64,000 bases of DNA from Tetracladium setigerum (lineage: Eukaryota; Ascomycota; Leotiomycetes; Helotiales). This document shows positions 1-11,831 of this stretch, in pieces. Where the stretch lies: assembly GCA_031472005.1 (NCBI GenBank), contig PZJY01000010.1, forward strand, positions 62,001 through 126,000, in the 5' to 3' direction. The notes below the pieces were generated by a model. The model did not search any database. It worked only from the letters and a program-made list of their open reading frames with translations, and was not told where the DNA came from. The position numbers were made by a program, and so were the translations under genes. Every line of letters begins with the position of its first letter. The first letter of the stretch is position 1.

Positions 1-1598
1 CGTTTCAGAGAACGTGTGAGGGAGTTACTCGGTGGTGCTCTAGACAGAAGCGCCATCACGACAATTCAGGCCATGCTAGTAATGACCAATTCACTGTTCG
101 CTCTTGGCGATGAACGAAGTGCTGCGTGGATATATGCAGGCATTGCCTTTCGCATGCTAATAGACCTCGGAGCTCATGTGGATGGCACGAACTCCAAAAC
201 GACAGAGGAGGATCTGGAAATTCGGCGGCGGGTGTTCTGGGGCGCATTTGGTACGTCTAGTCTACCTTACCCTCCATAGTATATGGAGCTAACATTGGTA
301 CAGTTGTTGATAAAATTCAGTCATTGTACCAAGGAAGACCTGTTAGCATTCAGGACGCAGACATTCGAGTTCCCATACTATTTCAAGATCAATACGAAGA
401 GCTCGAACACTGGACTCCTTTCGCATACCCAGATACTGCGAGCTATTCAGGATCTCCAGCTTATAGCGTCTCTACATTTACTGAATTGTGTAAACTCAGC
501 GTTATCATGAATGCGATCTTGAATAATGTGTATGGGGTGAAGAGTTCAAAACGCTCGCCGCAAAATTTGACGGAGGACCTCGAAGGAATGCAAAAAGATC
601 TTGAAAGCTGGAAGGCTGCACTGCCAGGCCATCTGGCATTTGATCCCTCTTTGGCAAACAGCAGAAATGTACCACCACCCCATGTTTTATCTCTACAGTG
701 AGTTTCCCAACTCCGGCTGCCTGCACACACTGACGCTTGCCAGCGCCATGTATAATGTTCTTCTGATTCTGCTGCATCGACCATTCGTTTCAGAGGGCCA
801 CCTTCATTCGATGTCACCGTCAATTGCCTCGAACTCCTTTTCTGCCTGCTCACAGGCCGCAACAAGAACTGTTCAATTACTTCGAGTATACCAAAAGACC
901 TTTTCCATCAGACATGCACCATATCTTATCGCGTACGCAACTTACGTTGCAAGTACCATCCACGTCAGAATCGCTGCGCAGCTGGGACCGGGCTCAGATG
1001 CATATAATTCATTGAGGACATGTTGTTCGGTTTTTGCAAAGAACCAGGACACAAATTGGGTAGGTCTCTAATGCGGGAATAGTACATGTTGTAACTGACA
1101 ATACTTTTAGGCAGCAAGACGAGCTCAAACCGTCATACTCAACCTTATGAAGAAGATGAATATTGAGCTTGATGTGCGGGAGGAACCTACACCAGATTCT
1201 CGAGACTGGGGGGATGCAAATCACAACATCCAGGAGCTTGATGAGGTTTCTATGCATTTAAGCTCGGACAATCCAAAGTCGCAGCCATCCTCCTATGACT
1301 CGGTTGTTAACCTTGATATGGACGCGATCATTCAGAGTTTCTTTAATGAGCAGCAGGCCGCGCATTCTAATGATATTTCTATTCAAGAGTCGCAACGTCC
1401 ACATGCTCCGAGCTTGTTGCCCAGTTTCCAACCGCAAGTCCCGGGGATGGCTACGGGGGATGGGGCATGTTTGATCTTACAGGCGATGAATCTTTTGATG
1501 ATACGCTTTTTGGTATGCCGTCAGCCTCTATTTTCATGACCGAAAGCTGACAACAATTAGGATTCAACAGCGCAGCATTGGACGGTACTTGGCAGTGA
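1..1598 (+). CDS. Fungal_trans-domain transcription factor, 5'-truncated by window edge
   Basis: This is the C-terminal part of a Zn2Cys6-type regulator; the zinc cluster lies outside the window. The fungal_trans middle homology region is visible as RRRVFWGAF, then DKIQSLYQGRP after intron 251-303, and AMYNVLLILLHRPF after intron 698-743, a signature of xlnR/Nit-4-like regulators. Further introns are 1060-1110 and 1513-1560; all join in phase. The expected acidic-aromatic end (FDLTGDESFDDTLFG...LDGTWQ, stop 1596-1598) lies one frame away from the preceding exon. A single base missing from the GGGG run at 1443-1446 would restore it. Read without correction, translation ends at 1539. It sits upstream of and co-oriented with a PrpF-like isomerase and an MFS gene and may regulate them (inference). 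Confidence 0.85.
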
Positions 1599-1974
1599 GG
1601 GTTGATAATCGGGTTTTGAAGTCCAGAAAAGCTCGGACCGGGAAGAATACATCATATGCCGACTCATTTTTCGGAAGTTCTCAGCGGTTTGTGGTTTTGT
1701 TTCCGCGGCACAAAAGTTCCCGTGGAACTCGAATCGATCCACAACAATATCCCCAAGCAAACGTCAACAAACACCCTGTTCACATACAATGCTACCTCTC
1801 CGTGGTAGAATAGTAAAATTGTTGCCACTCTTCCTTTCCCACGCGAGGGCTTGCCCACTTTTCAGCGACAATCCCCGTGGATATAGATAGCCAGTGCTTA
1901 GCACAGCAGCAGAAACTAGTTGTACTTTGTCAAGACTTCCAAGCACAATACTTCCTTCTTGAATTGTTATTTCT
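1599..1974. other. Intergenic spacer, TF to prpF-like
   Basis: No gene recognised. It holds the 3' flank of the regulator and the leader of the PrpF-like gene. No clear TATA box was seen. Confidence 0.6.
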
Positions 1975-3399
1975 ATGTCTCTCAAAGCCTTAAGAGCCGC
2001 AGCCAACGTTCATCCTCCTCCCTCGTTTTCAATTCCCCAATTCCCCCGTCACATCAAGCCATCATTCCCTGACCCCATTCTGACATTTTTTAACAATCCA
2101 CAAACGGCATCCGCAATGGAGCAACGAAGGATCACTCGTGTTGCTCTTCCCTCTGTTATGATGAGATCAGGTACCTCAAAAGGGCTTTTCTTGCACCAGA
2201 AGGACCTTCCATCATCGAGATCTGAGTGGGGTAGGATACTGTTGTCGGCTCTGGGTTCGCGTGATGGCGATCAAAGACAACTCGATGGAGTAGGAGGAGC
2301 AACATCTACGACCTCAAAAGTCGCTGTAATTTCAAAGTCAAGTCGACCTGGTATTGATGTTGAATATACATTTGTACAGATCGGCGTGGGATCAAACAAA
2401 GTGGATTTCTCAGGCAACTGCGGAAATATCTGCTCAGGAGTTGGTCCGTTTGCTCTGGATGAAGGGCTTGTAACACCGAAACCCGGTCAGACTGAGGTAT
2501 GTGTAAATCAGTATTCGTTTAGCCTTTGCTAACTTAATTAGATTGATGTCAGTATTTTCAACACCAACACCTCTAGAAAGATTGTTCAACGGCTTCAAGT
2601 TGGTCCAGATGGAAAATTCTACGAAGAAGGCGATTATCGTATTGGTGGGGTCAAGGGTACCGCATCACAAATAAAAGTCACTTTTGTTGATCCAGCCGGG
2701 AGTATGACCGACAGGTTATTCCCAACGGGTCAACTGCAAGAGGATATCAGCGTCACCTCATCACTGGGATCCTTCACTGTCACTGTCTCATTAATCGACG
2801 TTGCAAATCCATTTGTATTTGTTGACACTGCAACAATGCCACTTTCATGGCAATCCCTAGATCGGAATGACCCTGCAGCTCTTGAGCTCATCGAGAAAAT
2901 TCGATGCGCGGCGGCAGTAGAGATGGGCCTCGCGGTTGATGAAGCTTCTGCTGGACTAGTTCGTGGAACGCCTAAAATCGCCGTCCTTGCGCCTCCCTCC
3001 CTTCACAACGCTGGAAAGTTAGCACCTGAGACACCCGTTGATATTTATGTCACCTCCTACAGCATGGGGAAGATGCATCCCAGTTTTCAACTCACAGGCG
3101 CAGTTTGTTTAGCGGCTGCTGTCAGTATTCCGGGGACCATAGCTTCTACCATTTCAGAGAAGAAAGGATTCAACACCCCACCTGGCACCCCGCCGTTGCA
3201 GGATTCGATGATGCAAAGTCTTGAGGTCAAGGGCAGAGACAAGATCGAGCGACAAGTTCAAATTGAACATGCTAGTGGCTGTATTGGAGCTGATGTGAAA
3301 TTAAGAACGGAGCTAGATGGAGAAATTGTGGTAGAAGATGTAACAGTATCCCGTACGGCAAGGAGGTTGTTTGAAGGCAATGTTTTGGTCAACGTTTAG
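1975..3399 (+). CDS. PrpF-family isomerase (2-methylaconitate/aconitate-delta-isomerase-like, DUF453)
   Basis: PrpF-fold proteins move a double bond in 2-methylaconitate or related tricarboxylates. The core begins at the inner Met 2116 with RVALPSVMMRSGTSKGLF, followed by QLDGVGGATSTTSKV, SGNCGNICSGVGPFA and, near the end, ASGCIGADVKL. The order and the whole length of about 455 residues fit the family. One intron, 2497-2541, joins in phase and has a CTAAC branch site. The upstream ATG at 1975 adds about 47 residues rich in Ser, Pro, Arg and few acids that could be a mitochondrial presequence; the ATG at 2116 is the conservative alternative. The frame is intact. The neighbours are a regulator and an anion-type MFS permease on the same strand. 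The substrate cannot be told from sequence: the family includes PrpF, fungal Adi1-like aconitate isomerases and 4-oxalomesaconate tautomerases. Confidence 0.9.
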
Positions 3400-4178
3400 C
3401 TAGAATCTAGAATCTAGAATCAAATATACAGGATAGCATTCAGTTTCTAATTATTTAATTTCATCTTGTAAACATCTTCACTCTGTAGAGTTTATAATGC
3501 TTGAGAAGTCAGTCTTTATCTGTTGAGCTCTCGCTTAATTTACAAGGGCACAGTTCCTAGCTCCTTTCCCTCAACTATCCCAAATGATGTCGTCTAATGG
3601 ATATCAAGCCATTTCGGAAACAAAAATTAGAATTACATTCCCCAACATCTCCACATGTAATGCGGCATGAAGTCCGGGGACTCCATATCTCCATTTCTCC
3701 ATGTTATCACAGAGCCTTGGCAGTTGAAACATGGGGTGCTGCCGTGGAAACAAAACATCCCGCGGCAACAACAATGGGAAGCGAAGAACTCCCCAGCTTC
3801 CCCGCATTGCCCATGGCCAGCCCTGGAACGTCCTTTGGAGGCAAATCTCTCCACACAACCCGCACGAGTCATCCACTGCTTACAATCCTGCTGAATCCAA
3901 GATCCAAGATCCAAGATCCAACGGGAGGCAACTCGCGCTAGACGACAGACCGCAGACCACAGACCACACCACAATTATCTTGTGCGGGATGCAAACCCAA
4001 GTCAGACGGCTGGGACTCAAGTATAAAGCAATGGCACACCAACCCCCAAACCACATCCAGATCTTCATCTGCTCATCCCGACAACAACTACACTAGACAC
4101 TCATCTTCTCCTCTCAACATCACCAGAGTTCTACTTCCTCCTCCTTCCGTATTCAATCCGACGAGGAAAGCCGCCGAA
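3400..4178. other. Intergenic region / MFS promoter with two 7-bp tandem repeats
   Basis: Contains three copies of TAGAATC (3401-3421), four copies of ATCCAAG-type units (3895-3922) and a run of CAGACC-like units (3941-3970). A TATA-like GTATAAAG lies near 4020, about 155 bp before the MFS start, followed by a CT-rich leader. No gene seen. Confidence 0.6.
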
Positions 4179-5860
4179 ATGACTGCAGGCAACACCAATC
4201 AGGTGGTCATGGAAATTGACGAAAAAGCGAGTGTTGAGCAACACGAGCGTGCTATCAATCCCAATGGTGTCTTCACCCAACAGGAGATCCAAGGGAGATA
4301 CGAACTCCTTCGCGATCTCAGCCCGGATCAAATGGCAGCTCTCAACAAGAAAGTCTTGAGTAAGCTCGACTGGCGATTGATGCCAACCATCACAATGATG
4401 TTTTTGCTCAAGTAGGTTACTTTCACACTCTTTCCTTCCCTGCATTAAAGAATACTTACTAAATGGATACAGTTATTTGGACCGTATCAATGTCTCCAAT
4501 GCAAGACTTGCTGGCTTGCAAGAAGATCTTCACATGTCTGATACCGTTTGGAGTGCTGGTATTTCCACTTTCTATGTTGGCTATCTCGTGGGACAACTGC
4601 CCGGTAACTTGTGGCTTGCAAAAGCCAATCCCAGCTGGTTCTTGCCAACAATGATGCTTTGCTGGAGTGCTGCTACAATCTGTATGCCTGCGATGACCAG
4701 GTTAGTTCCCTCTCTCTCTCGTATTTACACTTTTTCGGCGCTGACTTTTATATAGTGGTGTCGGTTTCTGCATCTGTCGCTTCTTCATTGGCTTGACTGA
4801 AGCTCCTTTCTTCCCTGGTATCACGCTTATGACTTCATCTTGGTACACAAAAGAGGAAAATCCAATGCGAATGGCCATCTGGCACGCAGGAAACACCATT
4901 TCCAACATCATCTCTGGTTTCCTCGCTGCTGGTATCTTGCATAACATGGATGGCATTGCCAATCTTCACGCCTGGCAATGGTTCTTCTTGATCGAAGGTG
5001 CTGCTTCTATCCTCATGGCTATTCTTGCATTCTTCCTCCTTCCCAATTGGCCCACCAACACCAAATGGCTCACACCCGAGGAAAGTGAGATGGCTCAATA
5101 TCGTGTTGTCCTGTCCAGCGGAGGTGTGGATGAAGGTGTTGGAGGTACTTGGGACGGTCTCAAGGCTGCCTGCAAGGACCCATTTACTTGGTAAGCTAAA
5201 ATCCCTCCCTTCAGTCGAAAGAGCAAAATGCTAACTTTGATGTTCCAGGATGTTCTGTGGAATGCATTTCTCTCTTATCAACGCCCAGTCATTCAAGGAT
5301 TTCTTCCCTTCCATCCTCAAGACCTTCGGTTTCGACGAACTCACCACCTACCTCGTCCAAGCTCCACCGTATGCCATCGCTTACCTCACCGCATGTATTT
5401 GCGCTTATTCATCTGGTCGCTTCGGTGAATCATGCTATCACATCATCGGGCCCATCGTCGCTTCTGCCATTGGCTGTGCTGTCCTGATCTCGAACTTGAA
5501 CGTCGCCGCACGATATATCGGAGTCATCCTCCTCGTCAGTGGAACCTACAACGGTTTGAACTTGCAACTTTCCTGGGAAACTAATCTTGTGCCCGCTCCT
5601 CGATCCAAAAAGGCAGCTTTGATTGCTATTGCCAATTGCATCAGTCAAACATCCCATTGGTTCAGCCCATACTTCTTCCGCGAAGCCAGGAACCATACTA
5701 CCGTCTCGGAGGAGGATTGATCTTGTTCGGCTGCCTTTCTACTGTGGCTTTGTGCTATGCCATTGTGTGGAGAGCGAAGAAATTGAATAAGAAGTTAGAT
5801 GAGGCAGAGAACTGGACTGAACACAGTGGCAACGAGAAGGGATGGAGATTCGTCTACTAG
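4179..5860 (+). CDS. MFS anion:cation symporter, Dal5/allantoate-permease family
   Basis: A 12-TM major facilitator of the ACS family, which takes up organic anions such as allantoate, nicotinate, pantothenate or carboxylates. Family marks are NYLDRINVSNARL after the first intron, YLVGQLPGNLWL, CRFFIGLTEAPFFPG and WQWFFLIEG. Introns 4412-4472, 4701-4755 and 5191-5248 all join in phase. After TSHWFSPYFF the family continues with RSQEPYYRLGGG; here that lies one frame away, so one base appears to be missing within 5671-5680. Uncorrected, the protein stops at 5720; corrected, it runs to 5860 with the last TM helix and a charged tail. It is the third gene of a co-oriented trio with the PrpF-like isomerase and the regulator, which suggests an organic acid substrate (inference). 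Confidence 0.88.
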
Positions 5861-6680
5861 GTCGCCAAAAAGATTGGTCGGAGGAGATGCTTGTGGGTGG
5901 TTTATAAATAGGTTTAAGGCGTACATAGGGTTGTTAGGAAGGCTTGGATGTCTTGGTTTAGAGATGAAATTCAAACTTGTTGATCAAACCCCCTCCTCAA
6001 ATCTAAGTGACTTCAAGTATGCGTGAGCAAGCGGGGCGACAAAAGAACAACAGCCCCTTTCGTTCAATTAATATTGTTCGATCACCTTCACTTGGATCGG
6101 AGAACATGAAATGATTCTGATATGATCTGATATGAAGATAAATCTGTAAAATATCTACATATCAAATGAAGTAAATCTGGTTTAAATCATTTATGTAGAC
6201 AGCAGAAAAGAGATTGGATGACCAATATTAATTGGACGAAATCAAGTGCATCAGGATATGTTCGATTTGTGCACTCTCGTTGATTGGTAGAACAGCGACA
6301 CATCAAGATCTAAATTCGCAAGCAGGGTGGTCAGGAACTAATAAGAAATAAATCACAGTAAGGAATGAGCGGAAGCAAGAACGAAGCAACGAAGGCGGAA
6401 GAAAGCAATGAAAAGAAATGAAAGAACAAAGAAAACAGAGAATCAGCTCAAAATAAAATATCAGGAGACGGAAAACAAAAGAGCAATCACACAGAACTAA
6501 AGCCGTCATCCCTATGGCAGATTGTGGCATCCGTGAAGATATGTTATTTTATCATCTATTATCATCTCGTCTATCATAAGAAGCCAACGCCGTGGTATCT
6601 CCAACCAAAGCCTATTTTGCCATGCAGTTGATCAACGCAACCAAAAAAGACGACCAAAAGGTCTTCGCGCTAGTGCTTGC
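5861..6680. other. Convergent intergenic region
   Basis: 3' flanks of the MFS gene and the HD-domain gene. A 10-bp direct repeat TCTGATATGA occurs twice around 6116-6135. A purine-rich stretch spans 6340-6480. No coding signal recognised. Confidence 0.55.
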
Positions 6681-7604
6681 TCAATGACCCTCACCACCGA
6701 CAGCGTTGTTGTTGCCGTAGTACTCCAACTTGCCAGCCAAATTCTTGACAGGTACGCCATCATCATCATAAGAACTGTGCTTGGTTTCGCCCCAGAATTC
6801 TGTTCTCTCTTTGAGAATCTCATTACTCCACTCCTTGACCTCTGGAAGGACAATCTTACAGGCAACCCAAGAGAACTCGCCCAAGTCCAGCTGCTTCTTG
6901 TTGGCACGTTCGTATTCGACCATCTGCAAGAGCAATTCAATCTTGTCAACATCGTGGACGAACTTGCTCTCCAAAGTCTTGCTATCCTCGTATTCTTGCC
7001 AGATGTCGCGAATTCCTTGTGCAGTCAAACCACCATTGACACGGCCAAGCAGACTCTTGGTCAGGTAGTCCATGGTCGTGCTCTCCCGACGATTCTTCTC
7101 GTGCTTCGCAACTCCATCAACTGGTGTGATATCTCCAACCAATGCCTCAGCCATGTCATGAACGAGTGCCATCTTGGTGCAGTGGGGATGTTGATCTTTG
7201 CGGCAAGCGAAGCTGGAGCGAACATGGTGATGAGGGACATGCGATACATGTGGTCGGAAATCGATTCACCACTGAACAAAAAGTTAGCGGCGAGTCTTGT
7301 AGAAGAAGAGCGAGGCCCTGGTGCAGATATACATACTGTTCGATACCAAATCGACGCCATCCTTCACGCTTGGAGGTCTTGAGTCGTTCGAGGATATGGA
7401 AAAAGGGGATCGGGGAGGTTGAATCGGTGGTTGGGGTGTGGTCCAGCTCTGCGATAACCGCCTCAACAGTCCATGGCTCCTCTGCTCCTCCAATAGTGCG
7501 GATTACATCTGCAGGGCCTAGTTTCGTAGGTAAGTATAACTCCCATTGATTGGATTAGAGGGTGTACTTCGGAGATCCGGTCCCAAGTTGTTGGTTGAGC
7601 CCAT
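6681..7604 (-). CDS. HD-domain 5'-deoxynucleotidase-like protein (HDDC2/YfbR family)
   Basis: HD-domain phosphohydrolase of the HDDC2/YfbR type, which removes phosphate from deoxynucleoside monophosphates using a metal held by His and Asp. Visible are RREGWRRFGIE, then HGESISDHMYRMS (metal His), then KMALVHDMAEALVGDITP (HD pair) and FVHDVDKIELLLQM (last Asp). The start is the ATG at 7602-7604; exon 1 ends before an inferred intron of about 50 bp in 7515-7570. Intron 7272-7336 is clear. Between KINIP and CTKMALVHD the frame changes by one base at the run 7184-7187 (GGGG on +); the missing base would restore the family sequence. The C-terminus ends in a Gly/Asn-rich tail. It shares a divergent promoter region with the tyrosinase gene; no functional link is evident. 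Confidence 0.85.
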
Positions 7605-8567
7605 CTTGAGTGTCTTGAAATCTTGGAGATTTGGAAGAGAAACAACGAATAGTGGAAGAAGGTAGACAGTCGTTGGTGATAGAGGTATTTAAAGAGAATA
7701 AGATTGCCGGAATGGACGATGACTTATACGAAATAGAAGGAAACAAGGAAGTTTGTTCGTTTGTGTTGTGTTGTGTTGTTTTGTTTTGTTTTGTTTCATG
7801 GTCCTCCCCTCATTCCTCAACATTCCCCTCGCAAGGAAATCGGCAAGGCTACTGCCAAGGCCAGGCTACCATGACATCGTTTACCACGTGATGCAAGATC
7901 TCCTGTCAAATCAAATCAAATCTAGATGTCATCACTTCCTCCACCCCTTGCATTGTCACAGAATTCTTTGCTCGTCCTTTTCCAACATTTGGGAATAGCT
8001 TCATTATTTCCCTATTGAGCTATTAATCACGTGTTGAAATCCCAACATCAATTCGGCTCCTTGATCTTCTGATCCGTGTTTTCAAGCCTCGCGTCTTTCT
8101 TACATTTGCTTATGCTCTGCTGCAAGTCTAGCTACGCCACCAATGTTCGGCTGCATAGTTTCCAGCCTGTGATATCATTCATGTCGTCTTGCGTTGCAAC
8201 GTGGGTTCCAACACTTCGCAGGGCTGAAAGTAAGCCCGCAGAGGTGAATGGAGGTGCATATGTCGGCGCACATCTTCCAACCTACGAGAATGTCTTCCGC
8301 TCCTCCACCAAACCAACAAATGCGTTATATCTGAGGGGTAGATGTTTAGTTCCAAGCTACCCCTCAATTCCCAATAACCTGCGATATCTCGTCAGCTTTC
8401 AGCTATTGGATAGTAAGTTCAAAAATGGCTAGAATAATTACTTTACTTTAACTACAAAACCACCCCCTTCCCCCAGGTTGTACCCCAAGGTAGCGTCAAC
8501 AACAATTCTCTCATTTTCTCTCATCTCCAAATTAAACTCACAACAGCATCTTGAATCAAAAAGAATC
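7605..8567. promoter_or_regulatory. Divergent promoter region, HD gene / tyrosinase
   Basis: Non-coding 960 bp between diverging genes. A low-complexity GTGTT/GTTTT repeat covers about 7760-7796. CACGTG-core-like GTCACG/CACGTG words occur near 7884 and 8028. A CT-rich leader precedes the tyrosinase ATG. ORFs here show no family likeness. Confidence 0.5.
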
Positions 8568-11158
8568 ATGGCTGCCCTCAATTATCCCGTCAAGGGTCCA
8601 CCAAAGCCAACTGTGGCTCCTGCAGATGGTGAGAAACTTGTTTGTATCGGATATCCGCAGGTATTAATTATCTTTAGGATCAATCCCAACCCGGCGAGAG
8701 ATTCGTGATCTGCAGAGAAATTATCCCGATCAATTCAATCTTTACTTGCTTGGATTGGCCTCGTTGATGAAAAAGGATGCACTTTCGGACTTGTCCTACT
8801 ATGGAATCGCTGGTAAGTCCAAACTATGACTTCTTTCTTACCCAACAATATATCTAAGAACCGGCCAAGGAATTCATGGACGACCCTACAAGTCCTGGGG
8901 AGGTTCCAAACCCAACAACCCAACCGGCTGGCAAGGGTACTGCACTCATTCCTCAATCTTGTTTGCTCCTTGGCATCGACCATATCTTTCCCTCTTTGAG
9001 GTAAGACGGGAGGGAAGCTTCCTGCAATCTTCCATCAGCTAAAACTGTGGCAGCAAGTACTTTATGAGGAAGTGACCAAAGTTGCAAACACCTTTCCGGC
9101 AACAACCAGAGCTCGATACCAGACAGCAGCCTCTACATTTCGAGCACCATACTGGGATTGGGCTGCGAATCCTCCTTCGGGGGAGTCATTTTTTCCTTCA
9201 GCTGCATCGACCCCGAATGCTTTTGTAGTCACTCCGCAATCAGATGGTCAAAGGGTTCAGATCCCAAACCCTCTCTATTCGTACCGTTTCAACCCGCTCC
9301 AGCCAAACGGGAATGACTTCACCAACTTGAGAGGAACTCCAGTAGGTTTCCGCTTGTAAAGCCATTTTTCTTGACTAATGAGACAAAGTACAATGCCTGG
9401 CCCACTACTCTCCGATATCCAAGCTCGGTCAGATCGACAAACGCGACCTCACAGCCACAGATGCTTGAAGCTGCTGCAGCGTCCCAGATTCCCAGTCTCC
9501 AAGGTGATTTATATATTCTGCTGAACGACCCAAGTTACAAAACCCTGGAGGCATTCAGCAGCAACGAATGGCATCAACCAACCCGACGCACCAAAACAAG
9601 CACCCTGGGAAGTATTGAAGATCTCCATGGCTCCATTCACTACGCCGTTGGTGGTCCGATGGGCCACATGTCGCAGTTGCAATACTCTGCGTTTGACCCA
9701 ATCTTTTGGCTGCATCATGGTACGTGCTGCTGGATATCCGTGCTTGACCGAGACCGAGCTGACCATGTCAGAAATATTGACCGACTTTTTGCCATCTGGC
9801 AAGCAATCAATCCGCGAGCATTCGTCATCGACAAAGTAGAAACGGAAGGCACATTTTCCATCAGAGGTGGTACTGAAGTAAGCCCTGACACCCCACTGGC
9901 GCCATTTTATGACGCCTCCGGAACCAAATATTGGACCTCAAATACCGCTCAAAAGACTGAAGGATTCAACTATGTCTATCCAGAAACACAAAGATGGAAG
10001 TTCGCCTCGGATGATCAATATATTACCAGCGTTCAGAGGGCTGTGTTCCAATTGTATGGCGGGGTCAGTCGCATTTTCAGCAATCAGCGGAATTCGAATT
10101 TCAATACCTTCGATACTCAAGATTCTGCGGCCGTCGCAAGTACAGATTCTGCACCACCTGGACCTGCAGCTCAGAAACCGCTCCAAGACACTCCAAAACC
10201 TGTAGTTGGAACAGCTTCTCAAGCTCCAACAAAGCCTGTGGGCTCAACTCCTTCGAAACCGGCCGAAAAGGAGCACAAGTCTGGATTCCTGTCGGACATT
10301 GGTCACAAGATTAAAAGTGCTATCCATCCTGATCATTCACAGTCCTCCAAAGATGGCACTCGTGGTCTTGACCTCGAAGCCGAAATTGGCAAACGTAAGT
10401 CCTTCTTACAATCTCTCTTGCTGCAAACTGACCCGATTCCAGCTGGCCCAGAGATTAAAGCCCAAGACAGCAGCTACATTGAATACGTCTGCACCCTCAA
10501 AGGTCCCAAGCACATTCTCGAACAAACTTACATTGTCCACGTTTTCCTGGGTGAATTTGATGGCAATACCAAGACATGGTGTACTCAAGACTCGCTGGTA
10601 GGAACCTTTACTGTCTTTGGGAAAGCATTGACAACCGGCTGCGAGAAATGCGCTCGTGATGCTGAAGAGGAATTGGATGTTTCTGGAACAGTCAATCTCA
10701 CAAATGCTCTGATCTTGGAGGTTGAACACGGGCATCTGGGAAGCGTCGAAAGGGCGAATGTCATTCCTTGGTTGAGAGATAACTTGCACTGGCGAGTGAC
10801 TTTGGCTGATGGCACAGAGAAGGATCGCTCCGAGGTGCCTCATTTGAAGGTTGGTGTGGTCAGTACTGAAGTTCGTCTACCGGCTGGAAGACTACCGGAA
10901 TTTTCTGGCGTGTATGAAGTTCACACTGAAGTGACTGAGGGAAGACCTGCTGGTCTAAATCCCCTCAGGCTCCTCCTGCTGCTTAGATATGTCTGTCTCA
11001 CTAGGTTCTTAAGCATGAAGATGAATCTTTTTCAATTTGCATTATCGTGTGATTATTGTCTTCCTGAGGTGACATTTCGGCCTCATTGCGGTGAAGTCTG
11101 GAATCCTCATATTTATAGCCGATACAAAGATCACGACTATTCTCGAGTCAGAGCCTAG
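8568..11158 (+). CDS. Tyrosinase (type-3 copper monophenol oxidase)
   Basis: Oxidises phenols to o-quinones and leads to melanin. The CuA site is seen in GIHGRPYKSWGG and YCTHSS...FAPWHRPYLSLFE, including the Cys-x-His pair that forms the thioether bridge. CuB is in DLHGSIHYAVGG and FDPIFWLHH...NIDRLFAIWQ. There is no signal peptide, as in typical fungal cytosolic tyrosinases, and a C-terminal shielding region follows a Pro/Thr linker (about 10130-10300). Introns: 8629-8677, 8813-8869, 9001-9053, 9342-9388, one ending at 9771, and 10395-10442. The fifth starts either at 9724 (in phase) or at the stronger GTACGT donor at 9720, which needs one extra G in exon. The final 170 bp after GRPAG look atypical; a one-base slip there would end the protein at 10986 with a Pro/Ala tail instead of 11158. 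Confidence 0.93.
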
Positions 11159-11831
11159 ATGCCGAAACCAAGTCGCTAGTCTGGAGAACTCTCGGAGAGC
11201 AGCGGGCGAATCAGGTTCATCCTTTGTTGTGGAAAGGTGGGGTTTCTTATCGTCATGAGTCGAAACAACAACGACATTCGATCATCAAACATTCCACCGT
11301 CACCTCATCAATTCCCTGGATTCCCACAACATTTCAATCTCAAATACACTTGAGAATCCTTCAATTTGACAGATTGCAAAACATAACACACATCTCCATC
11401 CTTACAATCTGCGGAGCATCTGTATCCAATACCAACTTCAATCGACTATAAATAGTGCTGATTGCTCGTCATCAAACCTGTCAGCCATCCGATATTATCC
11501 AAGCAACTACGTGTTGACAAACGATTGTGACACTTCAAACCCCTGCAACTAAGAATTAAATCGTTGATTTACAGAAAAAATCGAAGATTTTTGAAGGTTG
11601 CGACCGTAGGCTAGAAATTCTGTCCCTTCCAAAGCCTGCATATATTACTCGACCGCATTCTTCAGCGCAGATCTGACGTTGCACTGCCAGTCAGTTCTGT
11701 CAGCTGCAATTGCCCCTCGGCGATCAGCGAAGTTTCAACTGACTATCAGTCCTCGAGATATTTATTCTTTCGGGTTCGCAAGCTTGTATTTTTCCTTTGT
11801 TTCTCTTTGTGTACTTCTCAAACTCAACACA
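11159..11831. other. Intergenic region, F-box promoter
   Basis: No gene seen. TATA-like CTATAAATAG near 11445 and CATATATTAC near 11638 lie upstream of the F-box gene. A CT-rich leader precedes the ATG. Confidence 0.5.

Noticed and set aside
6684..7382. 232-codon plus-strand ORF
   Set aside because: Antisense of the HD-domain gene, whose motifs are clear on the minus strand.
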